Shown piece by piece: positions 38,207-48,196 of a DNA stretch of 64,000 bases (position 1 is its first letter; each line of letters starts with the position of its first letter). The stretch is from Antrodiella citrinella (Eukaryota; Basidiomycota; Agaricomycetes; Polyporales; Steccherinaceae). Under the pieces are notes generated by a model, which saw only the letters and a list, made by a program, of their open reading frames with translations, made no database searches and had not been told where the DNA came from. The stretch lies in assembly GCA_004802725.1 (NCBI GenBank), contig SGPM01000080.1, positions 27,033 to 91,032 of the forward strand, written 5' to 3'. Both the position numbers and the translations under genes were made by a program.

Positions 38207-40096
38207 TCTTCAATTTCTTGAACAAATGAACGTTGAACGTGCGCTGAGCGTTCAAGCAGCATGGAAAGAGCTCTAGAGGAGATCACAGCGAGCCGGTCGC
38301 ACACCAGATATGACTCGGATCATGTGCATGATGCGATCTTCCACTCCGAGATGGGCCACTGCCAGAGCTCAAAGTTATGGAGAAATCAGAATATATGAGT
38401 ATGCTGGGAGCTGCTATGGACTGCGAACAAAGTCCTAAACGAACTTGAACATCCAGGTCCACTCACTCACTCACGACAACGATGACTCGGAGGAGGGAAA
38501 CATTTTTAGCGCCGGTTGTGCGCGCGACGCGCTGACTCCTGAGATCTTGAGACTTCGCGACCAGTGCTCTGAGTCTTAGACTGCTCATCCTTGAACGTGA
38601 CCTCGCGGCTAGGGCGATGCGCTGAGCGGGGTAGGGGTTCGAAGTACGACGAGGGCGCGGGTCTGCGCCTATCTGACGACGGTCGTGGATGAGTTGCCCA
38701 GTGGACGCGGAGAAGACGACTCGGTCGTTGTAATGATCGACTTTCTCTGGCGAGAATACGGTAGAAGAAGGATGTGGATAGGGATAAGTTCGTCCGAAAT
38801 GCGGACCGCGCCAGAGGAAGAAGGGACACTAGTCTAATGCCAGGGAACCTTCTTGAGGACGCTACTCATACAAATGAGAAAGTCGTCGTAGCCAGCTGGG
38901 ACGCGATGCTCGGTTCGGCGGAAGCCTATTCCAGAGCGGAGTATCAGATCGAAAACGCGGTATTCGTGAAGCAGCCAGATGGGAAAGGTGGTATATGGCA
39001 GAAGGACAGTGTTTCAGTGGTGAAGTCCTCCGTCCTTGGCTCTGACAGTGAACTCAACGAGTATCCTACAGTCCAGGTCCGACTGACGCGATCTACATGA
39101 AGTTACTTTGTGTTGCCCTTCGGCTTCATTGGCCCAAGTTCTTCCACAAGCGATAATACCCACTATCCAAGGTTCCCGCCCATGGATAATTGAAAACTCG
39201 GAGAGACAGAAGTACTCGAGACACTCTTTTCACGACTGCAACTTGCAATTGAAGGGGAAGGCTATGACAAGGAGGGGCTACTATGACGAAGAAGAAAAGA
39301 AGCGTTCCTACGTTAGTCCGTTCAGTTTTTCGTGCCCACATAAATCATCACTGATGATTCAGAATGGGAAATCCTAAAGCGATACTCTACGCTGATGTCT
39401 CGTTCTTTCCTCCAGATCCCGATACGCCTGATCTCCCCCACTCCCAGGTCATCACCACATCGCTCTTATATTATCTCACTACGTACTCGGGAGAGAATTG
39501 ATATACGAGACGTGGACGTTCCCTGCCCCTCACTTCTAGTTGGTCATCTTGTTGGACAAGTTGTTGTGGCGTGGCGCCGTGGACCACCGGCGCTGCACAG
39601 TATCGACTTCCGTGCAGGGACTGGAGTATCCTGTTCAGCGTTCAGTGATTCAAGTTCACGGCGCATCTTTGACCAAGTCATTCAAGGCAGATTTCAGGTG
39701 TGCTACAAGGTAACTCCGTGTCTCCAGTCATGATACATGGGTCTTCTTTCCGTCGGGAGCGAGCTCGCCACCGACTGCTATCAAATAAGTGCATGTCATG
39801 ATTTAGACAATCGATGTCACGGTCTACCGAACCTCCTTGGTCGCAGGCGAATCGCCTCCTGGTCTGAGTCGCGTCTTGCGTTCGCGACGAGCACACACGT
39901 TGTCCGGACGCAAGAGCCCCACTGCCGTTGCTCGACGTCCTGACGAGTATAAAAAGCTCTGGTCAGACCACCAGTGTTCTTCAGAATCCTCCATCTACTC
40001 TCAGGTAAGCAGATCCTCTCAAATGCGCAGAACGTTTCTTTGACCTCTGCACAAGACAGCTCATCGTTAGCCACAACCTCGATACTCACAGCCAAC
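38207..40096. other. Intergenic region, possible small ORF
   Basis: About 1.9 kb. A minus-strand frame at 38506-38829 starts MSLLPLARSAFRTNLSLSTS and looks like a mitochondrial presequence followed by an Arg/Ser-rich segment. A plus-strand frame at 38774-39100 overlaps its 5' end. Neither has other support. The right end contains the promoter and a likely 5' UTR intron (GTAAGC donor near 40004) of the gene starting at 40097. Confidence 0.35.
39948..39955 (+). promoter_or_regulatory. TATA box of small-family copy 1
   Basis: TATAAAAA about 150 bases before the ATG at 40097. Confidence 0.55.
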
Positions 40097-40558
40097 ATGT
40101 CTGCATCCGGTACTGCTTCTACTGAAAAGCCCGTCGGTCAGTATCATCTCTTTGGATGTACCGTAGCACTTACTAACATACCTTCTATAGCACATACTCA
40201 AGTCTTCGCCAAGGCCGTTGAAGGTGACCCCGAGCTCGTATACTTGGTCGCTGCCGTCAACGGCGGCAACCTCCTCGGAATGGCCAGCCAGGCCAAGCTC
40301 AGCATCTCTCTCGACGCCTTCTCCGGCGTCGCCGACATCCCCATTTCCACCAAAGGCGCGATCAACATGAAGGGCGACACCATCCCTCCGCTCCCCAGCA
40401 ATGGGAAGTTCCGCGTCGAGATCGGTGCGACGACCATCGTGCTTTACATCTTGGACAATGCCAGCTTACCCCTCTACATCTGGGAGGGTACGGGTTCGGC
40501 GTCGCCAAGCGTACGACGCAACTACGATGGCACTTGGGTCAGGAAGGAGTTTTCTTGA
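40097..40558 (+). CDS. Small unassigned paralog family, copy 1 (135 aa)
   Basis: Exons 40097-40136 and 40191-40558 join in phase 1 over a 54-nt intron with donor GTCAGT. The start follows a TATA box and leader. The protein has no signal peptide. Family landmarks shared with the copies at 44.4, 45.3 and 46.2 kb are a K-L-x-I core strand, a Gly-Val-[AV]-D turn, a GKFR[VI] strand, W-E-G-[TM]-G, and a terminal G-x-W-[VK]-R motif. Alternating hydrophobic residues suggest a compact beta-sandwich (inference). The family was not recognised. The strong promoter and lack of signal peptide are compatible with an abundant cytoplasmic protein such as a lectin-like or defence protein, but this is speculation. 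Confidence 0.7.
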   Translation: MSASGTASTEKPVGQYHLFGCTVALTNIPSIAHTQVFAKAVEGDPELVYLVAAVNGGNLLGMASQAKLSISLDAFSGVADIPISTKGAINMKGDTIPPLPSNGKFRVEIGATTIVLYILDNASLPLYIWEGTGSASPSVRRNYDGTWVRKEFS

Positions 40559-41190
40559 ACGTCTTTGACGTCGATTTCCAGCTTGTGAGTCCTTCAGATA
40601 TGTTCCTATTCTTACCTTTCCCTATTTGCTGACTACAGCTAGGCCCTCAGCAGTGGTTGTTCTCAAGCTCTTCGGTTGCTGATGACAAGTTGATGTTCAG
40701 ACTCGGGATGGCCCTCTCCGGGTAGTTTGCGGTGATTTGCTGAAAATGGTCGAAGTCTCTGTGTCCTCGTTGTTCTTGGAAGGCCTGTACGTACTTGTTG
40801 GTTCAACACCAATGACTATGGTTGTCTCTCGCATCTCGTTGTCACGCAGCGGATTATGAGGTTTCCCAAGTCAGCACTGAGCTAACATGTCAGACCCTGT
40901 CAAAGCTGTCAAAGCTGCACCATCGAGTTGGGTATGCTCGTTAAATAAACGAAACCTGATCTACACATGGATATGCAACTAGTGATACACGAGTCGCGAC
41001 ACGGGATGAAGCGGAGCAGACAACACTGAGGATCCGTGGTATCTGAGACTGATTATACAAATGAAGAACGGTGACGACGAGAGGAAGGAAGAATTCTGAA
41101 AGTGTCCTTTAGGGTTGTAGTACATACCGTGTGTTCGAGACGCAAATATACTTGTCGCAAAGTCTTCTGCTTTCCTAACCATGTTCGCAA
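40559..41190. other. Tail-to-tail intergenic region
   Basis: 3' flanks of small-family copy 1 (plus) and MYND copy 2 (minus). A duplicated 'gtcaaagct' unit is seen near 40905-40920. No gene. Confidence 0.4.
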
Positions 41191-43147
41191 CTATGCGAAT
41201 GGCTTGCAATTCAATCGATGGCCAGCGACCCAATCTCTATCGTTGGGGGATCATCAGCATAAACCACAAAAGAGAGCAGAAAAAGCGTACAGCTGTTGAC
41301 ACTTCCGGCCGCAATACAAGACCCGTAAACACCCTTTACATACACGCATCCGGTGCGGCGCATATATGGAGGAGCAGGCGCATGCGTTAGAAAAGCACCG
41401 CTTCGGAATATTCCAGTAGCGCAACTTGTCGCTAGGCGTGGAAGGTTGGCTAGCGATACTCGTCATTCGAGCCTCTTTCCATCCAAAGATCTCTCCGTAT
41501 TCTCGCCATGACCGTAGAATTTTAGTCTTCATGTCAACACGCCCGGGCTCCTCGTTTGTTTGATGGACGAGGATCGACTGCAGGGTGTCGTACCAAACTC
41601 TCACCCCCGTGTTCCTCAAATTGTCGATCATGGCGCGCCTTGTTGTCGAGACTGCAGATCGGACGAACCTGGTGAATGTGCCGAAAAGAGCCAGAGCGAA
41701 TGCTAGATTGTTTTAGGCCCTGAATCAGCGCATATTTCTACCCGAGTGAGAATAACACTCACTTGTAACAGACCTGTCGGTAGCAGTGGACGATAGATTG
41801 TCCAGAAGGGCGTAACCGAATATTGCTAAGAGATTCAGCCTTGTGGCTGCTTCCACGAAGTATTTTGAGACAAGATCCCTGTATACTTGATCGCTGCCTG
41901 TGTCGTTTAGGAATCTATACATCAACGCGTAAACGCAATGAAGCCAACAAACGCTGCAAAATGGTTAAATATAACTTACACCATAGTCTGCAGCAGCATC
42001 TGCACCGTTTCGCTGCCTTTTTCTGTAGGCGATCCGCAAATGAACATATGGCAGCGCTGGAACAGACTGGGGATCAAACGCAGTGGCATCTGGCTGGTGC
42101 CACAAGCTATCGCGGACAGGCGGTCTTTGTTGTAGAATAGCATGTTGAAGCATATGTAGCCGATTGTACGTGCTTCGTCGGCCGATACCTGATCATCTCG
42201 CAAGAAACCATCTATCTTGGTCAACATGTCTGGCAGGTGACGAGACGGGTCGCCGTCTACAACCTCTCGGAAGAGAGCATGGACCTTGGCTGCTTCCGAC
42301 GCAGCTAGCATCTGGTTTATATGCGAGGGAATAGGCATCTTCGAAAAATGTTCGCCTGCGTCGTATATCCACTGGTATAGAGAGAAGTGAGCTGCAAGCG
42401 TGGAGAGAGGTGCTGCTTGGTTGCTTGTTCATAGTCTCAGCATCTTGTGTTGGTCCCTTCAAGAATTTGAACACTCACAGTTCAGTCATATGCCATTGCA
42501 CAAGCACGGCAATTGCGATGTGACAACCCTTCGTGAACATGGCGGAAGACTTCGCGCATGAAGGACTCGTCGTGTGAATCAAGTGACGATTTGTCCACAT
42601 GGCTTTGCAGAAGCGGTCCATCCTACCGACAAGACCACGAATCACATGGGTGACTTTTGCCATGTCTGCGTCTGGCCAGTTGCGGAGAGTTATCAGGAAG
42701 TGTGACAGCAGATCTAAGATCCTCGAGCTGTACGAGATACTCTGTAGGAACAACAATAAGACTTAGATGCTTTAGAATTGAACAAACGCGTATACATACC
42801 TTGAATGCGCCTTGTCTGTCAGAGAACATGTCTAGTTCCGAGACGATGTCCATCAAGATGCAGGGAAGATCACTTTCCGCCAAAGCTTCCCACTCTATAT
42901 GACGAGTACCGGTGAAGGATGTCATATCAGCGAGTAGCGTAATCTCTCCTGTAGGGCTTATGAAATCCAGAAGGTCGTTGGCTGCTGGGCACTCCTTTTG
43001 ATGCAAATACAGGACCCATGTGCCGACGGTGGAAGGGGAAAGCATCGTTACATCCCACCAGTCAATCGAGGTCACGTCAATGGTGTCGTAAGGATGAGCT
43101 TCATCCATGCGATTCCTGGTGGTCGATTCCATGGATGCGGTAGACAC
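41191..43147 (-). CDS. MYND-type zinc-finger protein, family copy 2
   Basis: Six exons on the minus strand, 43147-42800, 42741-42479, 42423-41980, 41914-41763, 41669-41291 and 41236-41191, give 543 aa. The C-terminal MYND finger is CSNACAC, CKGC, CGRKC and DWVAGHRLNC, completed across the last intron. It shares block order and intron phases with copies 1 and 3; exon 3 is 444 nt in both copies 2 and 3. The fifth intron is unusual. The expected acceptor at 41704 gives clear homology to copy 3 (FALALFG..., RSA) but then shifts frame. The downstream acceptor ending at 41670 keeps the frame and skips about 11 codons. Either the gene uses the later acceptor or it is newly inactivated. No function beyond protein interaction can be inferred. 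Confidence 0.75.
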
Positions 43148-44406
43148 GATTCTGCTTCAGATAGAAGAAAAGATATAACAATCTAAGTCAGCGCGGTACC
43201 ACTGGCAGCACAGATGATGAGACGACCTACTCGACGTCTTGCTAACTTCGTGGTAGGTGGGGGTCTGCGGTCAAGATGCATGCAGAGCGAGAAGGTTTGA
43301 ACAGAAGATGACATGGTCGTCGCCGAGGGTCACGGCAGGTCTGAGGTCAAAGACAAGAAACTGCAATGCAAGCGCCGGTGTCGGACGACGAGATTTACGC
43401 AACGACCACCGGCAACGTGAACGTCGACCCCTCGCCCCCCAACTACTTTCGACCCTCGCGTTCACCACTCCGCTCGGTAATCGATGTCGGTAGGTTAAAG
43501 GGGATGATACGGACTCACGTCCAGACTGAGAGGAAGGTCGTAGTTCCACCATGAGATCTACTAGATACGGTATATGAATTGGGGAGATCCCTGGTGAGTC
43601 TGCACAGGCAGTTTGGACTATCCGACTAATACTGAGGGTTTATTGTTCTTTGAACAAAGGATATAGCAACACTCGTTGTGACGGTTGCAGCTGCGCGTCC
43701 TCTCCATTGCAAAGCGACGCGTCTTGTTGTCACAAAAAGGACCAAGCTGATACCCTTGTACTGCTCACTGCGATGAGATGGCTTAGTTGTTGGACCTACG
43801 TCTTGTTTCCACGATTTGAAACATACAAAATAGGTTTACGATTGCGTCTCTGAACCTGTTTCTCCGAGAGCGGGTGAGACGAACAGTGTCGCCGCAATGC
43901 TAACAGCTGTACGTCTCGCATCTCGAACAACGCGACGGTGGTAAGGTGCAGTATTAGGGTGCACAAGGATCAAGGTATCGTATAGCAGCGTCCTCCGCAA
44001 GAGACCATATTCATACATTATTTTACAGACGTCATCTTCTCGAACTCAAGTTCAGCTAGCCTCGCAACGGTGTCTTCTCGTACTCTGACCCACCTTCGAG
44101 TAGTCTCGAGACGCATGCATATAGTGAGTGCGGCAGAGCTCTCGGAGGTCGTCCTGCTTCGATTTCTTGGGGATGCGCGGTTTATGGATGCACGATCCCT
44201 CTATCGTTCCAAATACCCATTGTACATCACTTCCGTTCTCGGAGGCTCACCACGGTGTTTCGACCCACCGGTGGCGGATGTCATCCTCGGTCCATCGGAA
44301 AGATTCTCTGCATCAGTGCATAATACTGACGTTGTTCTTTCGATGTTATAGAACTTTCCAGCCTTTGCTAGGCATCCATGAGGCTCGATGAGGGTCCTGC
44401 CGTGGT
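43148..44406. other. Intergenic region
   Basis: About 1.26 kb with no supportable gene. Likely the promoter of MYND copy 2 at its left end. No TATA box was seen immediately before the partial family copy at its right end. Confidence 0.4.
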
Positions 44407-44742
44407 GTGGATCGGTGCGCAACTCAGCTCACCCTCACGGTCAACGCCGTCAACGCCCGCAACCTGTGCGCTATAGCCGACAAGGGCAAGCTTTCCCTGT
44501 CCACCAACGCCCTCTTCTGCGTCGCCGACATCCCGTCTAACATCAGAGGCGCGATGGACATGCAGGGCGACGCCCTCCCTTCGCTCCCGCTCAACGGGAA
44601 GTTCCGCGTTGAGATGAACGCGACGAGTGTTCAGCTTATCATTATAGATCATGCTGCTCTGCCTCAGTGTACCTGGACCGGGGCGGGTTCTGCCTCGGAG
44701 AGTATGCGGGGCACGTTTGAGGGTACCTGGGTGAGGAAGTGA
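44407..44742 (+). CDS. Small unassigned paralog family, copy 2, N-terminally incomplete
   Basis: A plus-strand frame from about 44407 to the stop at 44742 aligns over its whole length with copy 1. It shares VADIP, GAMDMQGD, LPLNGKFRVE, GAGSAS and the terminal FEGTWVRK. The first ~25 residues of copy 1 have no counterpart. There is no in-frame ATG before an in-frame TGA at 44389, and no convincing upstream exon was found. It may be a 5'-truncated pseudogene, or its first exon was missed. The W-E-G motif is changed to W-T-G and several surface positions differ, so relaxed or diversifying evolution is possible. Confidence 0.5.
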   Translation: MDRCATQLTLTVNAVNARNLCAIADKGKLSLSTNALFCVADIPSNIRGAMDMQGDALPSLPLNGKFRVEMNATSVQLIIIDHAALPQCTWTGAGSASESMRGTFEGTWVRK

Positions 44743-45329
44743 TTCATGATTCCTCTTGATTTCAGTGGGAGTTGGGTCCCATGTTCTCAATCCAAGTTGG
44801 TGCTGTTGTTAGGCATGTACATAGACAGTTGTTGGTTCGACCTTCAACGTCGATGCTGTAGAGTTGTTTTGTGCGTGCAAGGTGTCTCGGAGGTGTGTTC
44901 TGACCGTGTCGTTCTGCCCTCTTGAGTCTTGCTGGCGGTAACAACACCGAATGCGGCAAGACGACTTCCACATTTGGAGAGCTAATTTCCGTATTAGGCC
45001 ACTCCTCTTCGCGGTGTCAGACAACTCCAATTCTAACAACCTGGAATCAGGTACACTATCAATGTATCATGACTGTATACGACTCGGAACACATGACAGA
45101 GATACGTACAATCGAACCTGACTTTGTGAAATTGCCGAACCCTCCCTCAATAGTTGACCATCGCAACCCAAGCCGGATTCATGTCGACGTCTGCCCTGAG
45201 TAATGAATGACTTTTGACGACACTATGCATAGTACAATATGATGACTATCTATTGACTTGATCTGTGCCGCTGCGACAACACCTCCGGAAAAGTGCTGGC
45301 AAGTAGAGCGTCTGATGCACACCTAGACC
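44743..45329. other. Tail-to-tail intergenic region
   Basis: 3' flanks of small-family copies 2 (plus) and 3 (minus). Nothing recognised. Confidence 0.4.
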
Positions 45330-45713
45330 TCACGTCCTAACCCACGTCCCCGCAAACGACCCCACCAACGTCTTCGCCGTCTTCTCCCTCCCATCCTCAT
45401 TTTCATCTACCCCCTCCCACATAGCCACCACCAACCCCGCATAATCCCACAACACCAGCTCACATGCACACCTCCCATCCCCCGGGCCATCTCGACTGAA
45501 CGTGACGTCAAAACGTCCGCTCGACACACCCAGGCCGCCCAGATCGAGGGGCGGGCCCTCGACGGTGGCTGAGCCTTGGACGGAGGGTGTGATCTCCGCG
45601 AGGCCGGTGAACCTTCCGCCGGGGAGTGTGAGTGTGAGTGTGGTGAGTGTAAGGAGACATTTGGACGCGGTGGCGTAGAGGCGGACGGGTGCCGGTGGGT
45701 TGTGGCTGGTCAT
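45330..45713 (-). CDS. Small unassigned paralog family, copy 3 (127 aa)
   Basis: Single-exon minus-strand frame of 127 aa from the ATG at 45713. It ends SFAGTWVRT, matching the family C-terminus, and carries GRFDVTFSRDG and the MWEG motif. It lacks the intron seen in copies 1 and 4 and has a Gly-rich insertion between core strands plus a charged insertion (DENEDGREKT) after WEG. GC and Pro/Leu content are high compared with copy 1, so it has diverged considerably. No signal peptide. Function unknown. Confidence 0.6.
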   Translation of the reverse strand: MTSHNPPAPVRLYATASKCLLTLTTLTLTLPGGRFTGLAEITPSVQGSATVEGPPLDLGGLGVSSGRFDVTFSRDGPGDGRCACELVLWDYAGLVVAMWEGVDENEDGREKTAKTLVGSFAGTWVRT

Positions 45714-46214
45714 GATGGGTCTGGTTGGATGCTAGTAAGTACTGTAGCGGTGACTGTGTTCGAGGTGCGGTTGTTTTGGCGCGGGGTGTTTGTAGGGAGT
45801 ACGCACGAGGGAGCGTGTGTGTGCGCCGGGTTCGGGAGAGACGTATCGTCATGGGTCTAGATGCGAGAAGACAGGCTTGACAGACAGACGAATGCGGAGT
45901 CGGAAGAACGAAGAACGGTGTTCCTGAACAGCGAGGACAGATTGGGGTACAGTATGCATGGAAGGGGATGTGTGGAAGGGGGCGGCCGAACAGGAAACGA
46001 ACGCCCCGAAATGAGTAGATCGTCTTCTGCACATGGTCGGTCCTTGTAGACTGCAGAATTCTGATCTATCCAGCTCAATATGTATATACGATCACAATAC
46101 TACATGCAGTCAACGTGGAGGGTAGACCGTCATGTATCTGTTAGAGTTATGTAATTGAGCAGGAGCACAAACGGCAGTCCAGAGTTCAAACATACCAGCG
46201 TACCGCACGACGTC
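45714..46214. other. Region between family copies 3 and 4
   Basis: Upstream region of copy 3 and 3' flank of copy 4, both minus strand. No gene or clear TATA box. Confidence 0.4.
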
Positions 46215-46617
46215 CTACCGAGCCACCTCATCGACATCGATCCTCTTCCACTCCCCATCCCACGTCCCTGCCAGCCCCTTCTGCGTGCCCATACCCTCCC
46301 AGATCGTAACAAGCATGCCCTCATCCGTGTTATCGAACACCTCCAGCGTACACGTGAACGAGGTGAACGTGATGCGGAACTTCCCTGCCTTGGGGATGTG
46401 AGCGAGGGGGCCGCCGCGCATGGTCGCGGACCCGATCGTGTCGGCGGGGAAGGGGTCGACGACGCCGGAGAGGGTGTCGATGACGATATGAAGTTTGTTG
46501 TGGTTTGCTCGGGCGAAGAAGTTGCCCGAGTTCGTGGTTTCTAGTGCAGCGTCGTGAGTGAGTCGAGGAAGCTTGAGATTGTAGCATCACCGCATAATGT
46601 GTTTGCTTACTGGGCAT
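46215..46617 (-). CDS. Small unassigned paralog family, copy 4 (110 aa)
   Basis: Minus-strand model with a 7-nt first coding exon (46617-46611) and a main exon (46540-46215), joined over a 70-nt intron, giving 110 aa. The main exon contains SGVVDPFPADTIG, AGKFRITFTSF, TIWEGMGT and WDGEWKRIDVD, colinear with copy 1. The very short first exon is tentative; the main exon is well supported. As in the other copies there is no signal peptide. The C-terminal W-x-R motif is extended by eight residues. Confidence 0.6.
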
Positions 46618-47912
46618 GCTGGCAAACTTTCACTTCTTGAGGGTGAGAGAATCGCATGAATCAGTAACTCCGGTACAGACACCCCTCCATTATTCATCCT
46701 TTGTGAGAGGTGCTTGAATGTCACCTCCACATCCGATGAATGGTCGACTCAATATGGGTCGTGAGGTACTGTATGCACGCGACGCAGCTGTGTTGGGACG
46801 GCATCCTGACATTTACTGCACCGTGTATGAATTAGTCAATGCTTCACCGAGTCCACGCAGACGTCACTCACATAGATTGCTCTGTCTACGAGGTCGAAGG
46901 TGAGTCGTGCGCTGAGGCTGCAGCGGGTGCCCTTCGGAAGTTGCCGGAGCATGACATCAGCCTGCTCTCGTCACTCATGAAGAGTCAGGCGCTGGAAGGT
47001 TTTACGACTCTACGACTCGGATACGCTCGGTTCAAGCTTGGTTCCATCATGCTGAACATACTTGGAATACAACACACGCCTCTATCCCGGTGGTTGCTGG
47101 ATTTCAACACCTGTCTGAGGACATCACACTCGGAAACGCGGTTTTTCTCTGGCCAACCACTGAGATGCCATGAACAGACCAACGAGGACATGGTCCAGCT
47201 AGTCACTCACCTCACTCAGATCAAAACCACCGCACCAGCCTCGTGCTACCACCCACCTACCATCGCCACGCTTCCTTGATGCGCCAAACGCGTCCAAAAC
47301 GTCTCAGTCGCGTCGATGCCCTCTCGTAGACGTCATCGCCCTCCCGTCGCGCGTTCACGACCCCCTCCTCGTCCTCCCCCACATACCCCACTAGTCGTCC
47401 TCCCCAACGCTCCGTGCACGACAATCGGTACGCGACTTCCCTCCGGCCTCCCCTCGTTACCCGAAACCCACCAGCATACCGGACACCCGCCGCCGTCACG
47501 CGTCCAATCCGCGTCCACCTCCCCGCCATCCTCTGCCCTTCCCCCTCCAGCATATATAAACCCCCTTCCGTCGCCTTGTTCCGCTCCTCCCATCGTCTCC
47601 CCCGCCATGCCTGTCACGTCTCCCACAGGCGACTGAGACTTGAAACATCACATCATCCACACCCACAAGGGACCGAAATCCGTGAACCCGATTACACCAA
47701 ACTCCTCGGGTAGTTCTGGCTGTCTCAAGCCGGACTGTAAAAGCGAGACACCGCTCGCGGTACGTTGCTCGTGCTCTCTCATCTCACACCATCCCAACTC
47801 GCCTCTTTCACAGTGGGTCCAGTATAGACTCTCTGTCAGGCAGCCGAACCGTTGCAAGACCCTCCCACTGAAAAGCAACCCGAAGCACCGGGGAGTTGCC
47901 GGGGACTATTAA

Positions 47913-48004
47913 TGACGTCACGTCACTCTCGTCATTGCTGATGAGTCAGGCGCTGGAAGGTTCTACGATTCGCTCTTGCTTTCTGCTACGTTCTTTGAAC
48001 GTTC
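47913..48004 (+). promoter_or_regulatory. bZIP-like and heat-shock-like motifs upstream of the BAG gene
   Basis: Within 92 bases are TGACGTCA (47913, CRE-like), TGAGTCA (47942, AP-1/Gcn4-like), GAAGGTTC (47956) and GAACGTTC (47997), the last two being GAAnnTTC heat-shock half-site pairs. Stress control would suit a BAG co-chaperone. Motif matching only. Confidence 0.4.
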
Positions 48005-48100
48005 TCGTCTCTTCCAGCCCTCTGCCCCTCGCACACTGACGCGTCCCGCCATCCCATCCCATTTAAATAACCTCCGTACGCACTCTTCCCCTTCACTGCA

Positions 48101-48140
48101 CTTTAAATCGCAACCACTCACTTTAAATCGCAACCACTCA
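48101..48140. repeat. Perfect 20-bp tandem duplication
   Basis: The 20-mer ctttaaatcgcaaccactca occurs twice in a row just upstream of the BAG gene start, within the promoter or 5' UTR. Confidence 0.85.
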
Positions 48141-48196
48141 CTCACATCACCACTACCACCACACAACTACCGCTACCACCTACGACTACTACGGCG

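Larger units (their letters stand above)
46618..48196. other. Intergenic region with possible degenerate family copy and the BAG-gene promoter
   Basis: Contains a minus-strand frame (47257-47553) that may be a diverged fifth family copy, a TATATAAA at 47553, a ~60-bp diverged repeat shared by 46953-47010 and 47912-47972, and a perfect 20-bp tandem duplication at 48101-48140. The right 300 bases are the promoter and leader of the BAG gene. Confidence 0.45.

Noticed and set aside
38506..39100. Two overlapping opposite-strand frames, one with a mitochondrial-like start
   Set aside because: The presequence resemblance is only compositional (Arg, Ser, Leu), the rest is low complexity, and no other support exists.
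46839..47279. 146-codon plus-strand frame
   Set aside because: It spans the diverged promoter-like repeat and shows no domain; coding would conflict with that repeat being regulatory.
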